Below, piece after piece: positions 9,073 to 19,610 of a DNA stretch of 64,000 nt. Location of the stretch: assembly GCA_034506255.1 (NCBI GenBank), contig JAPDPX010000001.1, forward strand, positions 496,001-560,000, in the 5' to 3' direction. The position numbers and the translations under genes are program-made. How positions within the stretch are numbered: position 1 is the stretch's first letter; the number at the start of each line of letters is the position of its first letter. The DNA is from a candidate division KSB1 bacterium. Lineage in GTDB: Bacteria; Zhuqueibacterota; Zhuqueibacteria; Zhuqueibacterales; Zhuqueibacteraceae. The notes beneath the pieces were generated by a model. It had not been told where the DNA came from and ran no database searches. It was given only the letters and a program-made list of their open reading frames with translations.

Positions 9073-9885
9073 TCAGGGGGGCAGGGTGGAGCAGACACCG
9101 GCGGCGGCATAAAGCTCGGGCCGGCGCTGCTCGAGCAGGGGCAGGTCCCGCCGGCGCGCCGCAAGCGCGGCGGTGTCGATTTCGGCGACAATCATGCTCT
9201 CTTCATGGTAGCGGGCCTGTGCCAGTATTTCACCGGCCGGTCCGGCGATCAGGCTGCCGCCAGCACATTTGAAATGATCGGCATCGAGGATGGCATCGCT
9301 GCCGGCGAGAAAGACGCCATTGTCCAGCGCACGAGCGCGCGCACAAAAGCGCCATTCTTCCACGTGACTGGAACGCCACGCACTCGCCACCAGCAGGATG
9401 GTCACGCCGCGCAGGGCCAGGGCGCGGCTCACCTCCGGGAAGCGTGTGTCATAGCACAGCATCAGGCCAAAATGCGCCTGCTCAGTTTGAAAACTGACAA
9501 AGCAATCTCCCGCTTTTGCCCAGCGGGTCTCCGCGGCCCACAAATGCGTTTTGCGATAGCGCGCCAGCTCCCTGCCGTCGGGTGCAATGGCGATCAGGGA
9601 ATTGTAAATTGCCGCACCGTCACGTTCCGGCATGCCAAAAGCCAGCAGCAGTTTGTTGACGCGCGCAAGCTCAGCCAGGCGATCGGCGAGGGCGCCGGCA
9701 AAAGGCATGGCCAGCCCGGTCATTTCCCGCGGACGGCAATATCCGGTGAGACAGGCCTCGGGAAAGAGTGCGACTTCCGCGCCTGCGGCACGGGCATGTT
9801 CACACCAGCGCGTCATTTGGTCCAGGTTGTACGCCACTTCTCCCGGGCGGGAGTGAAATTGGACGCAGGCCAATTTGAGTTTCAT
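9073..9885 (-). CDS. Carbon-nitrogen hydrolase (nitrilase superfamily)
   Basis: A 270-residue cytoplasmic amidohydrolase. The Glu-Lys-Cys triad is complete: E43 in FPEACLTGY, K112 in YRKTHLW and C144 in LMLCYDTRFPE. The length is normal for stand-alone members (260-290). They hydrolyse omega-amides, carbamoyl compounds or similar small amides, and the substrate is not evident here. The start at 9885 (MKLKLACVQF) is preferred because the strand beginning KLACVQF is the usual N-terminus; ATG 9909 is possible. It lies 80 bp downstream of the hybrid kinase on the same strand, so it may share its transcript. Confidence 0.88.
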   Translation of the reverse strand: MKLKLACVQFHSRPGEVAYNLDQMTRWCEHARAAGAEVALFPEACLTGYCRPREMTGLAMPFAGALADRLAELARVNKLLLAFGMPERDGAAIYNSLIAIAPDGRELARYRKTHLWAAETRWAKAGDCFVSFQTEQAHFGLMLCYDTRFPEVSRALALRGVTILLVASAWRSSHVEEWRFCARARALDNGVFLAGSDAILDADHFKCAGGSLIAGPAGEILAQARYHEESMIVAEIDTAALAARRRDLPLLEQRRPELYAAAGVCSTLPP

Positions 9886-9965
9886 TTGTTCATCTGAAGC
9901 ATGCAGCACAACAGCGTCACACGCCCGTCAGGACCAGGCGGATGACGTGCAAGGGTTTGACGGTT

Positions 9966-12900
9966 TCACCCGGCGGGTTCCATCGGGGCTGAAAACAGCG
10001 CTGCCAGCGCGTCGCGCAGCTCGGCTTCCTGAATCGGTTTGCCCAGATAGCCCGCCATGCCCGCCTGCAAACAACGTTCGCGCTCAGCCGGGGTGGCATG
10101 GGCACTGAGTGCAATGACCGGTGTGGTTGCACCGCTTTCGCTCTGCTGGCGGTAGAGATTTTCAACCAGTTCCCGGGCACTCATTTCCGGGAGATTGATA
10201 TCGAGCAGGGCAAGATCGAAATGTTCGCTGGTGAGCACGGAGAGCGCATCGGTACCGGAGGTGGCGACCACCACACGGTGGCCAAGTTTGCGCAGCAGGC
10301 GGGCGGTGGACTCTTGCGCAAGGGGGTCAGCATCAGCCAGCAGAATACGGCGGGAGTGTGCAGTGGGGGTGAGGGTCCAGCCCGGCTCCTCCAGCGACAA
10401 TTCCTCTTCGGCCGTGCTGGCAACAGGCTCCGTGGGAAAGACGAGCGGCCGTGGCGTTTCCTGCTCCGAGACCGCGAAGCTGGCGGTGAAGTGAAAGGTA
10501 CTGCCTCTGCCGGGCGTGCTTTCCACCCAAATCCGGCCGCCCATCAATTCCACCAGTTGCGCGGCAATGCTCAAACCCAGACCGATGCCGCCATATTTGC
10601 GAGCCGGAGAGCCGTCAACTTGGGCAAAGGGTGCGAAGATCATGGCCTGCTTTTCCGAGGGGATGCCGATGCCGGTATCGGTCACGGTGAAATGCAGGCG
10701 AATGCCGGCGGGGGTGTCGTCTGCTTCAGCCGCATGCGTGGTGCCATCCCGGCGCACCTCCACCACCACTTCGCCGCGTTCGGTGAATTTGATGGCGTTG
10801 TCGGCCAAAATCGTCAAGACTTGTTGCAAGCGGGCTTCATCGCCGATCAAATCATCCGGGGTACCGGGCGCGATGCGAAAGGTGAATTGCAAGCCCCGCT
10901 CGAGTGCACGCTGTTCATAAGGCTGCAGGGCGGCCGCCAGGCAGGGCCGCAGCCGGAAGGGGGCGGGCTGCAGCACCAGCCGGCCCGCTTGAATGGTGGA
11001 AAAGTCGAGCACCTCATTGATCACCGCCAGCAGTTCTTCCGCGGATTTTTCCACCACCTGGAGATATCTGCGCTGTTGCGCGGAGAGATCGGTGTCCAAC
11101 ACCAGTTCCGTCATGCCCAAAATGCTGCTCATCGGCGTGCGAATCTCATGGCTGATGTTGGCGAGGAATTCACTTTTCGCCACATTGGCGGCCTCGGCGG
11201 CCAGCGCCATCTGCCGGGCGTGCTCGATGGATTGCTGGAGCTGTTGATTGGTGCGTTTGAGTTCACGGGAGACCGTCTCGGAGGCCTCCTTGGCCTTTTG
11301 CAGATCCGCCTCCACACGCTTCAACTCGGTGATGTCCACCACCACCGCGATCACTCCGCCGGTTTCGCGATTGTTCTGGCGCAGCGGCGCACAGCGAAAT
11401 TCAAAGAAGACGCCATTGGTCTCCGTCACCACGGAGCAAGCCCTGCCGGCGAGCGCCTGTTCGAAGTGCTCCGCCAGCGCGGGCATGTCAGGGAAGAGAT
11501 CGAATATGCGACGGCCCACCATTTCACCCGGGCGATAACCCAGCGCCGTCAAGGCCCGCCCCTCGGAGAGTGTCACGACACCGTCTTGATTCACGGCGAG
11601 CAGGGCAATCGGAGTGTTCGAAACCACCGTGCGCAGGCGTTCTTCGCTTTCCCGCAGGGCGTGTTCTGCCAGGGTGCGTTGCCGCACCGCCACGCGCAGA
11701 TTGGTGAGAAATACCACCAGCACCAATATACTGAGCACGTAGAGCAGGAAAGCCCACCAGGAGAGATAGCGCGGCGGCTGAATCGCAAACTGAAAAGTCC
11801 GCGGTGCGCTCCACAAATAGCCGCTTTGCAGCGCCCGCACCTCGAGTGTGTGTTCACCCTGGCCCAGTTTGGGCAGAATGATCCTGCCCTCCGGCGAGGG
11901 CGGTGACCACGAGTCCTGCCGGTCACGCAGGCGGGTTTGATAATGGATTTTTTCCGCGGGATAAAGCAGGGAGGCGAATTCCGCCTCAAGGTAGGAATGA
12001 TACGGGAAAGTCGCCTCCTCAGGCGCTTTGCCCAGCACATTGCTTCCGTTGAGGCGCACCGCCAGAAAGATCGGTGCGGGTGTCGGCATTTGGCGGTGCC
12101 CCACATCCTGCCAGTAGCTCAGCCCCAGGGAAGAGCCGATCCACAGCCGCTGTGCATGATCGATCACCGCGGCGCGAAAGCTCATGGTCAGGCTGGGGAA
12201 GCCGTCGCTGCGGTCGAAATGCGTCACCTGCCCGCCCACGTAGAGCATCAGTCCGTGATTGGTGCCGGCCCACACTCTGCCGGAATCGTCCACCGCCAGC
12301 GATTTGATCATGCTGTCGCGCCAGCCCTGCCAGCCCGGCGCGGGCTGCATCCTGCCATTGCGATAAAGCCACAGGCCCTGGTTGCTTCCCAGAAAAATGG
12401 TGCGGTCGCGTGCAATGGCGAGATCATGCACGGCAAACCCGGGTTCCAGACCGATTGCTGCCACACTGCAATTGACGAAACGGTCGGCGGCCGGGTCGTA
12501 TTGGAAAAGGTAGCTCTGCGCACCGGCGCCGGCGCCGTACACCTCCCCGTGCGGGCTGACCTCGACCACCTGCAGCGGGATGCTGAGCCCCTCGCCGGCG
12601 GCATAATGCTTCACCCGGCGCTCCGGATCCAGCCGCAGCACGCCCGGCGTGCCATCCTGGCAAATCCAGAGATTTTGCTGCGCGTCTGCCCTCAGAAAGG
12701 AGATGATGCGATTGCCAGTTTGCGGCAGCGTGATCTTTTCAAACCGGCCATGCTCGTGCCGTGTGAGGAAGCCGTCCCGGTAGCCCGCCCAAATGGTCCG
12801 GCCCTCACAGGCCAGGGCAAGAATCCAGCTCTCCTGTTTTTGAAAAACCGTTTCAGTGGTGAAGCCGCGGGCAGTGGGGTGAATGCGGAAAATGGCATCG

Positions 12901-14012
12901 CCATTGGTGGTCAGCACGTTGCCATCGCAGTCGATTGTCACCGCGTGAATGTAGGGACTCTCCGCATTGAGCTTGAAGGGCGCGAAGAAGGTCTCATGCA
13001 GCACGGCCATGCCGTCGTCCGCGCTGACCCACAGCCGGCCTTCTTGTCCGGCAAAGAGGTGGTTGATGACGACCAGCGGCAGTCCGGTCATCGGTTGTGG
13101 CCGGCTTTCGCCGTCCGCCAGGCGCCAGCGATAGAGCCCTTCGCGCCAGGTGCCGAGGTAAAGATTGCCGTCCGTATGCTCCAGCAAAGATGACACACCT
13201 GCGCTGATAAACGCCAGCGGCTGCCAGGAGAGTCCTTTCAGATCCGGTGTGAGGGTGAGCTCGAACAGGCCATTGTTGCTGCCGATCCACAGGCGATTGC
13301 CGGGCCGCTTGATCATGGCGTCGATGGAAAAGGTGGGCTCGGGCCGGCGCTCGGCGATTTTGTGAAAGGTCTCGGTGGCGGGATCGAAATGGAATAAATA
13401 TCCGCGCTGTGAGGCGACCAGCAGACGTCCCAGGTCGTCTTCGACGCAAAGAAACGAGCGCGAGTAACTGTCGGCACGGTAGATTTCATCAAAGGCAAAG
13501 CGCTGCATCCTGCCATTTTGATAGCGCACCACTGCGTCCGGTTCACTGATCCACAAAGCACCATTTTTGTCCTGGAACATGGTTTTGGGATAAAGCAGGG
13601 TGGAATCCGTGCGCACCCGGCTGCCGGCCAGGAACGGCTTGAACAGGGTGGTGTCGCCGCGCGAGTCGAGCTGGCAGATGCCCAAATCGGTGATGACGAA
13701 AACGCGGTGGTCGCGTGCGACGAAGAAGCCCTTGATGAAAATGTCGGGGAGGTTTTCGGTGTAGGTTTTGAAGTTGCGTCCATCGAAGCGCACCAGGCCG
13801 GCATCGGTGGCGATCCAGATGAAACCCAGCTCATCCTGAAAGATGGCCTTGGTAAGATTGGTGGGCAACCCCTGCTCGATGCTGTAACTCACGGCATTCA
13901 GATGCTGTGCCGGCAGGGGGGAAGAGAGGATAAGAGCAGCCGTTAAGCTGAAGCCGGCGAGTCGTGCCCGCCGGAGAGGGTGACATGTTTGGGGGGTGTG
14001 GAAAGATCTCAT
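9966..14012 (-). CDS. Hybrid sensor histidine kinase with Reg_prop propeller
   Basis: A 1348-residue membrane sensor. Order: signal peptide (ending SSPLPAQ); periplasmic two-component-regulator propeller of many Reg_prop units (for example [16 protein letters not shown] and [13 protein letters not shown]) to about residue 690; a Y_Y_Y domain; one transmembrane helix ([18 protein letters not shown]); a PAS domain; coiled coil; HisKA with phospho-His H955 in ISHEIRTP; HATPase with DNAIKF, DTGIGIP and GGIGLGLS; and a C-terminal receiver with phospho-Asp D1271 in LLDINLPEM. In Bacteroidetes such proteins often sense polysaccharides and end in an AraC helix-turn-helix; here no DNA-binding domain is present, so a separate response regulator is needed. 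The start 14012 is chosen because the best promoter makes the 14072 start nearly leaderless. Confidence 0.93.
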   Translation of the reverse strand: MRSFHTPQTCHPLRRARLAGFSLTAALILSSPLPAQHLNAVSYSIEQGLPTNLTKAIFQDELGFIWIATDAGLVRFDGRNFKTYTENLPDIFIKGFFVARDHRVFVITDLGICQLDSRGDTTLFKPFLAGSRVRTDSTLLYPKTMFQDKNGALWISEPDAVVRYQNGRMQRFAFDEIYRADSYSRSFLCVEDDLGRLLVASQRGYLFHFDPATETFHKIAERRPEPTFSIDAMIKRPGNRLWIGSNNGLFELTLTPDLKGLSWQPLAFISAGVSSLLEHTDGNLYLGTWREGLYRWRLADGESRPQPMTGLPLVVINHLFAGQEGRLWVSADDGMAVLHETFFAPFKLNAESPYIHAVTIDCDGNVLTTNGDAIFRIHPTARGFTTETVFQKQESWILALACEGRTIWAGYRDGFLTRHEHGRFEKITLPQTGNRIISFLRADAQQNLWICQDGTPGVLRLDPERRVKHYAAGEGLSIPLQVVEVSPHGEVYGAGAGAQSYLFQYDPAADRFVNCSVAAIGLEPGFAVHDLAIARDRTIFLGSNQGLWLYRNGRMQPAPGWQGWRDSMIKSLAVDDSGRVWAGTNHGLMLYVGGQVTHFDRSDGFPSLTMSFRAAVIDHAQRLWIGSSLGLSYWQDVGHRQMPTPAPIFLAVRLNGSNVLGKAPEEATFPYHSYLEAEFASLLYPAEKIHYQTRLRDRQDSWSPPSPEGRIILPKLGQGEHTLEVRALQSGYLWSAPRTFQFAIQPPRYLSWWAFLLYVLSILVLVVFLTNLRVAVRQRTLAEHALRESEERLRTVVSNTPIALLAVNQDGVVTLSEGRALTALGYRPGEMVGRRIFDLFPDMPALAEHFEQALAGRACSVVTETNGVFFEFRCAPLRQNNRETGGVIAVVVDITELKRVEADLQKAKEASETVSRELKRTNQQLQQSIEHARQMALAAEAANVAKSEFLANISHEIRTPMSSILGMTELVLDTDLSAQQRRYLQVVEKSAEELLAVINEVLDFSTIQAGRLVLQPAPFRLRPCLAAALQPYEQRALERGLQFTFRIAPGTPDDLIGDEARLQQVLTILADNAIKFTERGEVVVEVRRDGTTHAAEADDTPAGIRLHFTVTDTGIGIPSEKQAMIFAPFAQVDGSPARKYGGIGLGLSIAAQLVELMGGRIWVESTPGRGSTFHFTASFAVSEQETPRPLVFPTEPVASTAEEELSLEEPGWTLTPTAHSRRILLADADPLAQESTARLLRKLGHRVVVATSGTDALSVLTSEHFDLALLDINLPEMSARELVENLYRQQSESGATTPVIALSAHATPAERERCLQAGMAGYLGKPIQEAELRDALAALFSAPMEPAG

Positions 14013-14081
14013 ACGGACCTGTGCCAGTGTTGAGATTCTCGCGCACAGCAGATGACCATTGCCATCCCTCATCCGGCGGCA

Positions 14082-14109
14082 AAATTATCAAAATGGGATT
14101 GAAATGCAA
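14082..14109 (-). promoter_or_regulatory. Putative promoter of the hybrid kinase
   Basis: On the minus strand TTGCAT (14109-14104), a 16-bp spacer and TAATTT (14087-14082). The predicted transcription start is close to 14075, which supports translation from 14012. Confidence 0.4.
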
Positions 14110-14233
14110 CGCCATTCTTGCAAGTGTGCGGGCGGCATGCTGCCTGTCTGGCTTGCCCGACAAACTGCTTGCATTTGGCGGGATTGCAGGCTACTTTAAA
14201 GCGTCATGTGCGGGCCAAAAAAGTGAGAGAGGG

Positions 14234-14722
14234 ATGGCAGATCAGAAATTTTTGGGCAGGGATGGCAGTCAGGCGGAACCGCTTGACGCCATCCGCGAGA
14301 TTGTGCTGGGGCCGGTGTGGCGCGATCTCGACCGCCGGCTGCAAGAATTGACCCGCCAGGTCGAGCGTCTCGGCGCGCAACAAGCGCAGTGGCGGGCGGA
14401 GCAGGAGATGAAACTGACGCAGTTGCAGGCGCGTCTCGATCGCATGTCACGCCGCCTGCTGCGGCAGCGTCATCACCTCAAGCGGACGCTCGCCGCGTTT
14501 GAAGCGGAGTGGCAGCGCATGCAAAGCCGTGTCCGCTGGGAGCGCAGCCGCCTCAAGCTCGCCGAATTGTTGACGCAATTGACCCCGCACCTGCGCCCCG
14601 GCGGGACACCCGCCAATGACATAAAAAGTTCACCCACCGCTGCTGCGCGTTCCCGCCGCCCTGCGGGGAACTCCCGTCAAAAGAATTCCTCTGCCGGACG
14701 CCGTTCGCGAAAATCACCATGA
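14234..14722 (+). CDS. Coiled-coil protein, first gene of a two-gene operon
   Basis: A 162-residue soluble protein with no recognised family. Residues about 20-110 are strongly helical and heptad-like, rich in Gln, Arg, Glu and Leu (for example DRRLQELTRQVERLGAQQAQ); the last 40 residues are basic and Ser/Ala/Arg-rich, probably disordered. ATG 14234 follows GAGAGAGGG. The stop codon overlaps the next start in ATGA, indicating translational coupling, so the protein likely works with the downstream RodZ-C protein, perhaps as a coiled-coil partner of its N-terminus. Confidence 0.65.
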   Translation: MADQKFLGRDGSQAEPLDAIREIVLGPVWRDLDRRLQELTRQVERLGAQQAQWRAEQEMKLTQLQARLDRMSRRLLRQRHHLKRTLAAFEAEWQRMQSRVRWERSRLKLAELLTQLTPHLRPGGTPANDIKSSPTAAARSRRPAGNSRQKNSSAGRRSRKSP

Positions 14723-16050
14723 ATGCGGATGCAGAAAAAAACGCGGAGATCGAACGCCTGCGCGAGCTGTTGTTGAGCAGCGACCGTGCGCGCGTGCGTC
14801 GTCTGGAAAACGAGGTGGGCGAATTGCGCCACCAGCTCGCGGACCGCGAGTCCTTGATTGCCTCGCTCACCCCCGTCATTGGTGATTTGCTCGAGCGCAA
14901 GATTGCCCGCGCCGGGCCGGAGATGGCGGAAATCGTGGCACCCCTGATGGGCCCGGCGATCAAACAACAGGTGGCAGAATCCAAAGAGGAGATGGTCGAG
15001 GCGCTTTATCCAGTGATCGGCCAGACGGTGCGCCGCGCCGTGGCCGAGGCGATGCGCAAACTGGTGACGCAAATCAACCAGCGGCTGGACAAAGCCTTCA
15101 ATCTGCAGGCCACCTGGGCGCGGCTGAAAGCGCGCGTGCTGGGCCTGCCCGCTCCGCTCGCCGTCATTCCACAAGTTTTCCCCTTTACCATCGAACAACT
15201 CTTTCTCATCGATCAACGCTCGGGCTTGTTGCTGGTGCATGTGCCCGCGGCAAGCGGGGGTGACAGCAACGGCAAGCTGCAGATGGTGAGCGGTATGCTT
15301 ACGGCGATTCAAGATTTCTCCCGCGAAGCCTTCGGCGCCGGCCAGGAGGGTGACCTGCACGAAGTCCGCTATGGGGAGAAGACGATCTTTGTGGCCGTCA
15401 ACCCCCCGGCCTTTCTGGCCGCCGTGACCACCGGAACGCCGCCGGTGCAATTTCCGGACAAGCTGCGTGGTCTGCTGCGCCGCATTCACAACACCTGGCA
15501 CCGCGAGTTGCGCGAATTTGCCGGTGATGCCTCCGTGCTGCAGGCCGCGCGACAGCCCATGCACAAGTTCATCACCGCCTTTTCGCAGCCGGCGCAACCG
15601 GAGCCGGCACGGTCAGCAGTCGGTCTCCGGCCGTGGTACCGCACGGCAACTGCAAAAGTCGCTCTGGCCGCGGTTGCCGCACTGATGTTGTTTAGCGCGC
15701 TGTGGCGGGATGGGCAGCCCATCAACCCTGCCGCGCCACCGACCGGGCCAATCGTAACGCCGACGGCGGCGCGGGAGTCGGTGCCGTTGCCGCCGCCCTT
15801 GCGCCTGGAAGCGCGCGTGCATGGCCGGGTGTGGATGAAGGTGATTACCGATGGACGCGACTCGACAGACTTCATTTTCCGGCGCGGAGAAACCTATGTC
15901 TGGCATGGCGAGCAACATTTTCGTGTGCAGGTGGGCAATGCCGGCCAGACCGAGCTTTTCCTGAATGGCAACCCGCTCGGCAATTTGGGCGGCGTGCAGC
16001 AGGCGGTGACTTTGCAGATCACACACCAGGGCATCATCGCCAGGGAATGA
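14719..16050 (+). CDS. Coiled-coil membrane protein with RodZ-type C-terminal domain (DUF4115)
   Basis: A 443-residue protein. An N-terminal coiled coil (about 5-55) is followed by a helical module with ASLTPVIGDLLERKI and EALYPVIGQTVRRAV, then a globular domain with LFLIDQRSGLLLVHV and SGMLTAIQDFSREAF (about 145-280), a single transmembrane segment near 310-330, a Pro-rich linker, and a periplasmic beta domain at about 360-440 (RLEARVHGRVWMKVITDG) resembling the RodZ C-terminal domain. The same N-terminal and middle modules are known from proteins ending in an OmpA peptidoglycan-binding domain; here that end is replaced. No helix-turn-helix as in true RodZ is seen. A role at the cell envelope or cytoskeleton is inferred, not shown. 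Confidence 0.7.
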   Translation: MNADAEKNAEIERLRELLLSSDRARVRRLENEVGELRHQLADRESLIASLTPVIGDLLERKIARAGPEMAEIVAPLMGPAIKQQVAESKEEMVEALYPVIGQTVRRAVAEAMRKLVTQINQRLDKAFNLQATWARLKARVLGLPAPLAVIPQVFPFTIEQLFLIDQRSGLLLVHVPAASGGDSNGKLQMVSGMLTAIQDFSREAFGAGQEGDLHEVRYGEKTIFVAVNPPAFLAAVTTGTPPVQFPDKLRGLLRRIHNTWHRELREFAGDASVLQAARQPMHKFITAFSQPAQPEPARSAVGLRPWYRTATAKVALAAVAALMLFSALWRDGQPINPAAPPTGPIVTPTAARESVPLPPPLRLEARVHGRVWMKVITDGRDSTDFIFRRGETYVWHGEQHFRVQVGNAGQTELFLNGNPLGNLGGVQQAVTLQITHQGIIARE

Positions 16051-16222
16051 GGAGAACACTTTTGTGGTAGAGCTTCAGCCTCGATTCCCAAACGTTCCAG
16101 GGCTTTGAGAGGCAGCAACAAAAGCACGTGATTATTTCAAGCATCTTCCAACAAATTCATCCACCTGACGCCGGAAGACGTCATGATGACGTTGTTCTCG
16201 TGCCAACATGCTTTGGGGAAAC

Positions 16223-16825
16223 ATGGCCAACCAACCAAGAAATGTCGCCATCTTTATTTTCGATGAAGTCGAAGTACTCGATTTCTGTGGTCCATTCGAA
16301 GTTTTCTCTGTGACTGGAAAGCGCGAGGGATCGAATCCATTCAATGTCTACACCGTTGCACAGGAGCAACGCCCGATTTTGGCGCGCAACGAGCTCAGCG
16401 TCAATCCGCGTTACACCTTTGCGGATTGCCCGCCACCGGACATTCTCATCATTCCCGGCGGTTTCGGTACGCGCCGTGAAATGAACAACAGCATTGTGCT
16501 CGACTGGGTCAGGCGCCTTTCGCAAAATACTGAGCGTCTCCTTTCCGTTTGCACCGGTGCTTTGATCCTGGCCAAAGCCGGTTTGCTCGAAGGTTTGTCG
16601 GCAACGACGCATCACGGCGCGATTTTACTGCTGCAAGAAACTGCGCCCAACACCAAGATTGACGCCACAAAACGTTTTATCGACAACGGCAAAATTATCG
16701 TCTCCGCCGGCATTTCGGCGGGAATCGACATGTCGCTGTATGTTGTCGCCGGCCTGTTGGGCAAAGAGCAAGCGTGGGAGACGGCGAAATACATGGAATA
16801 TGATTGGCGCCCGGAAGCGCAATAA
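16223..16825 (+). CDS. DJ-1/PfpI family protein (isonitrile hydratase/GlxA-like)
   Basis: A 200-residue class I glutamine-amidotransferase-like protein. The nucleophile-elbow cysteine is C110 in LLSVCTGALIL, with the PGGFGTR turn before it and the HHG and GISAGIDMSLY segments after. Length and motifs match single-domain members such as isonitrile hydratase or transcription-regulator-like amidases that lack the AraC domain; substrate unknown. ATG 16223 (MANQPRNVAIFIFDEVE) fits the family N-terminus better than ATG 16208. The sequence is richer in AT and Lys/Asn codons than its neighbours, which may reflect acquisition by transfer. Confidence 0.85.
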   Translation: MANQPRNVAIFIFDEVEVLDFCGPFEVFSVTGKREGSNPFNVYTVAQEQRPILARNELSVNPRYTFADCPPPDILIIPGGFGTRREMNNSIVLDWVRRLSQNTERLLSVCTGALILAKAGLLEGLSATTHHGAILLLQETAPNTKIDATKRFIDNGKIIVSAGISAGIDMSLYVVAGLLGKEQAWETAKYMEYDWRPEAQ

Positions 16826-17460
16826 AAGCAAGACCGGCGATTTGCATGAACCGGGGGTGTCAACTTTGTCCCCGGCAAGTATGGAAACGTTTGCATGGCT
16901 TCGCTGCCGTAATATCAAAATAGCGCTCGACTCGGGGTTCGATCGGGAATTGACCCGGCACCTCGCCGGGAGCGCAGCCGTTTGAGCTTCGCCGGCAGAT
17001 GGATGTCCAAACGGACAGAACAATCGTGCCGGAAGAATTCTCACGAGCGCGAAGATCCTTCGCAATGCGACATACCAAATAAATTTGCGATCAAGCTTTC
17101 CGTTCATGCGGTTTCACGTTGCTTGAATTTGGTGCGCTACGGGCTGCGCCAAACGGGACTGGGGAAATCCCCCATTTTGCCCAGGAACATGGGGTAAATG
17201 CCCCGGCGAGGCATAACGTGTTGAAATGGCCGCTTGCCGGGTGACATGCTTTGCAAGAAGAATCAGGAGTTTATTCGACTGCCGGCCCGCAACACAGTCG
17301 ATGGCATGAGAGTTGTAAAAAAATGGGAAGAGTCGTGCAATACTGTCAAAGCCCGGCGCGCATGCGCCGTCGTCATTGCACTGCTTCTCTCATGCTCTCT
17401 GAGCTGCAGTATTGATGGGATGTTGTCTGGCACGAGAAGCTCACGACTGGCTGTGAATCA
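16826..17460. other. Gene-free stretch upstream of the OmpA gene
   Basis: About 635 bp without a convincing coding frame on either strand. A weak open frame around 17234-17587 contains a hydrophobic stretch (VVIALLLSCSLSC) but runs through a strong terminator hairpin and lacks a ribosome binding site, so it is not called. Confidence 0.45.
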
Positions 17461-17520
17461 GGCTGGCGGTCACGCGGAATGGCATCCGATGCGTTGCATC
17501 CGACCGCCGGCCTTCTTTTT
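17461..17520 (+). terminator. Branched terminator-like hairpin
   Basis: GGCTGGCGGTC (17461-17471) pairs over 11 bp, one G-U, with GACCGCCGGCC (17502-17512). An inner hairpin GATGC-GTT-GCATC lies at 17488-17500, and TTCTTTTT follows. It sits 67 bp ahead of the OmpA start with no gene directly upstream, so it could end a small RNA or act as an attenuator in the OmpA leader. Confidence 0.6.
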
Positions 17521-17586
17521 GGGAGGGGACTGGTGCCGAGTCGGGCTGATAAAATGGCAAGAGGGTCTGAACCAAGAGAGGAGTTG

Positions 17587-19038
17587 ATGATGTCCAGGCA
17601 GATTCTATCGGGTTTCCTGGCGGTGTTGGTGTTGAGCTCGCTTGCGCTCAGCCAGGATCGTGCGGGATCGGTCGCCTTTGGCGTGCGTGGCGGCCTCACC
17701 AACTACCAGGGCGATGACTATGATTCCGCCAAACAGCGGCCTTATGGCAGCGTGCTGGCGGAGTACTATCTCACCAACCGCTTTTCACAGGAAACCGCTT
17801 TGAACATCGGTGAGCTGGCTGGCGAAACCGGCGCGAGCGATTTCAAGTCGGTTGCCAGCAGCTTGAGTCTGATCGGCCGTCTGGCCCTGTTGGGCGGCGG
17901 TTTTCGTCCCTATCTGGCGGCGGGTGCAGAATTGCTTGGCATTGACCCCGATGGCGGGAACAATGACCAGTACGATCGCACCTCGTTCGCCTTTCCACTC
18001 GGCGGTGGCGTAAGTCTGGGGCTCGGAGAGAGTGTGACTTTGGACGTGCGCGGCTTGTATCATTACGCGCTCGACGATCGTTATGATGGCCTCGCCACCA
18101 AAAGTGCAAACGACGCTTTCCTCACCGGCACGGCCGGCCTGACCTGGCTCAGCGGCGGCAACCCGGACAAGGATGGTGACGGCCTGACCAGGAAGGAGGA
18201 AAAAGCGCGCGGTACCAATCCCAATCTCGCCGACACGGATGGCGACGGCCTGAATGATGGCGAGGAGGTCAATGTTCACAAAACCGACCCACTCAAAGCC
18301 GATTCCGATGGCGATGGTCTGAGCGACAGCGATGAGCTGAGGAAGTACAACACCAACGCCAACAAAGCCGACAGCGACGGCGACGGCCTGAGCGATGGCG
18401 ACGAGGTGCTGAAACATCGCACGCAGGCCGGCAACGCCGACAGCGACGGTGACGGCCTCAATGATGGCGCCGAGCTCAACACGCACAAGACCGATGCCTT
18501 GAAGGCCGACAGCGATGGTGACGGCTTGAGCGACGGCCGGGAGGTGACACAAACCAAGAGTGACCCGCTGAAGGCGGACAGCGACGGCGGCGGTGTGAAT
18601 GATGGCGCGGAAGTCACGCGCGGCAGTGATCCGCTGAACGCCGAAGACGACGTGCCGAAAGCGGCCAAAGTTGAAGAGACACTGCAGGTGGAAGTTGGCA
18701 AGGCCATTGTGCTGGAGGGCGTGGTGTTCAAGAGCGGCAGCGCCGAGATTTCTCCGGAATCCGAGGCGATTCTGTTGAAAGCCTTCAACACGCTCAATGA
18801 GAACCCGGAGATCGTCGTGGAGATTCAGGGCCACACGGATAATCGTGGCGGCCGGGCGTTGAACACCAGACTGTCATTGGCGCGTGCCGAAGCCGTCAAG
18901 GCGTACCTGGTGAGAAAAGGCATTGCCGCCAACCGCATTACCACCAGGGGCTTTGGCCCGGACAAGCCGGTGGCTTCCAATGACACGCCGGAAGGCCGCC
19001 AGCAGAACCGCCGCATCGAGTTCTTGCGCGTGAAGTAA
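17587..19038 (+). CDS. OmpA-family outer-membrane protein with thrombospondin type 3 repeats
   Basis: A 483-residue envelope protein. A signal peptide (ending LALSQ) and an N-terminal beta-barrel-like domain (about 25-185) lead into seven or so calcium-binding TSP3 repeats at about 193-350 (DxDGDGLxDxxE units of 23 residues such as [14 protein letters not shown]). The C-terminal OmpA domain (about 370-483) has the peptidoglycan-binding signature [25 protein letters not shown] and NRRIEF. It likely anchors the outer membrane to peptidoglycan through a stiff calcium-dependent spacer. ATG 17587 follows GAGAGGAG; a second ATG lies immediately after. Confidence 0.93.
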   Translation: MMSRQILSGFLAVLVLSSLALSQDRAGSVAFGVRGGLTNYQGDDYDSAKQRPYGSVLAEYYLTNRFSQETALNIGELAGETGASDFKSVASSLSLIGRLALLGGGFRPYLAAGAELLGIDPDGGNNDQYDRTSFAFPLGGGVSLGLGESVTLDVRGLYHYALDDRYDGLATKSANDAFLTGTAGLTWLSGGNPDKDGDGLTRKEEKARGTNPNLADTDGDGLNDGEEVNVHKTDPLKADSDGDGLSDSDELRKYNTNANKADSDGDGLSDGDEVLKHRTQAGNADSDGDGLNDGAELNTHKTDALKADSDGDGLSDGREVTQTKSDPLKADSDGGGVNDGAEVTRGSDPLNAEDDVPKAAKVEETLQVEVGKAIVLEGVVFKSGSAEISPESEAILLKAFNTLNENPEIVVEIQGHTDNRGGRALNTRLSLARAEAVKAYLVRKGIAANRITTRGFGPDKPVASNDTPEGRQQNRRIEFLRVK

Positions 19039-19063
19039 GCGGAGGGGCGTTTTATATCCTCGC

Positions 19064-19137
19064 AGCCGCGAAAGCGCAGCGTTCAACTGGCCGGTAGAAA
19101 TATCGCGGCCAGGGAAACGCCCTGCGCCTTCGCGGCT
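19064..19137. repeat. Long imperfect inverted repeat between the OmpA and GlsB-like genes
   Basis: AGCCGCGAAAGCGCAG from 19064 is nearly complementary to the stretch ending at 19137 (CTGCGCCTTCGCGGCT, one mismatch), with an inner CTGGCC/GGCCAG pairing. The whole folds into one hairpin of about 74 nt. It may be a REP-like element or a processing/termination structure; only a weak T-rich end follows. Confidence 0.5.
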
Positions 19138-19171
19138 TTGTTGTGCACTCCATACCTGTGAGGGAGGAACC

Positions 19172-19420
19172 ATGCTGTCCACCATCCTGATTGGCTTAGT
19201 GGTCGGTGCGGTTGCAAAGCTCATCATGCCGGGCAAAGACCCCGGCGGCATCATCGTGACGATCCTCTTGGGTATCGGTGGCTCGCTGCTCGCCACCTAC
19301 CTCGGGCAGTGGCTTGGCATCTACACCCCGGAGGAGAATGCGCGTTTCGTGGGATCAGTGGTCGGGGCCATATTGATTCTGCTCGCGTATCGCCTTTTTA
19401 CCAAGAGCCGTCAAAGTTGA
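19172..19420 (+). CDS. GlsB/YeaQ/YmgE family small membrane protein
   Basis: An 82-residue integral membrane protein of the transglycosylase-associated/stress-response family. Three hydrophobic segments are visible (TILIGLVVGAVAKLI, GIIVTILLGIGGSLLATYLG, FVGSVVGAILILLAY). The conserved MPGKDPGG loop lies between the first two and the length is standard. GAGGGAGG lies just ahead of ATG 19172. Members are often induced by envelope or acid stress; their molecular activity is unknown. Confidence 0.9.
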   Translation: MLSTILIGLVVGAVAKLIMPGKDPGGIIVTILLGIGGSLLATYLGQWLGIYTPEENARFVGSVVGAILILLAYRLFTKSRQS

Positions 19421-19610
19421 GCGGTTCCGCGATCAGCGCGTGATGCGCCCTGGTAGAGCCGGGGATGCCAGGGTGACGTGAGTCCTGGGAAGCCGGTGCA
19501 TGATGAAACGAAGGCAAGCCGCTGCCGGGATTCTTTCTCACAAAAAGAGGGAACAGGGGGCAGGTTCGATTTCTCCGAAAGCGTTGCGCTGGTCATTGAG
19601 GAAAAGTGAC

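Noticed and set aside
10098..13193. Two long plus-strand frames (602 and 418 codons)
   Set aside because: Both are antisense to the hybrid kinase, whose domains are unambiguous.
17234..17587. A 117-codon frame with a hydrophobic, signal-like segment
   Set aside because: It runs through a strong terminator hairpin and ends at the start of the OmpA gene; no ribosome binding site.
18163..18650. Regular 69-bp DNA repeats that might suggest CRISPR or a satellite
   Set aside because: They are in frame inside the OmpA gene and encode thrombospondin type 3 repeats; the spacers are coding.
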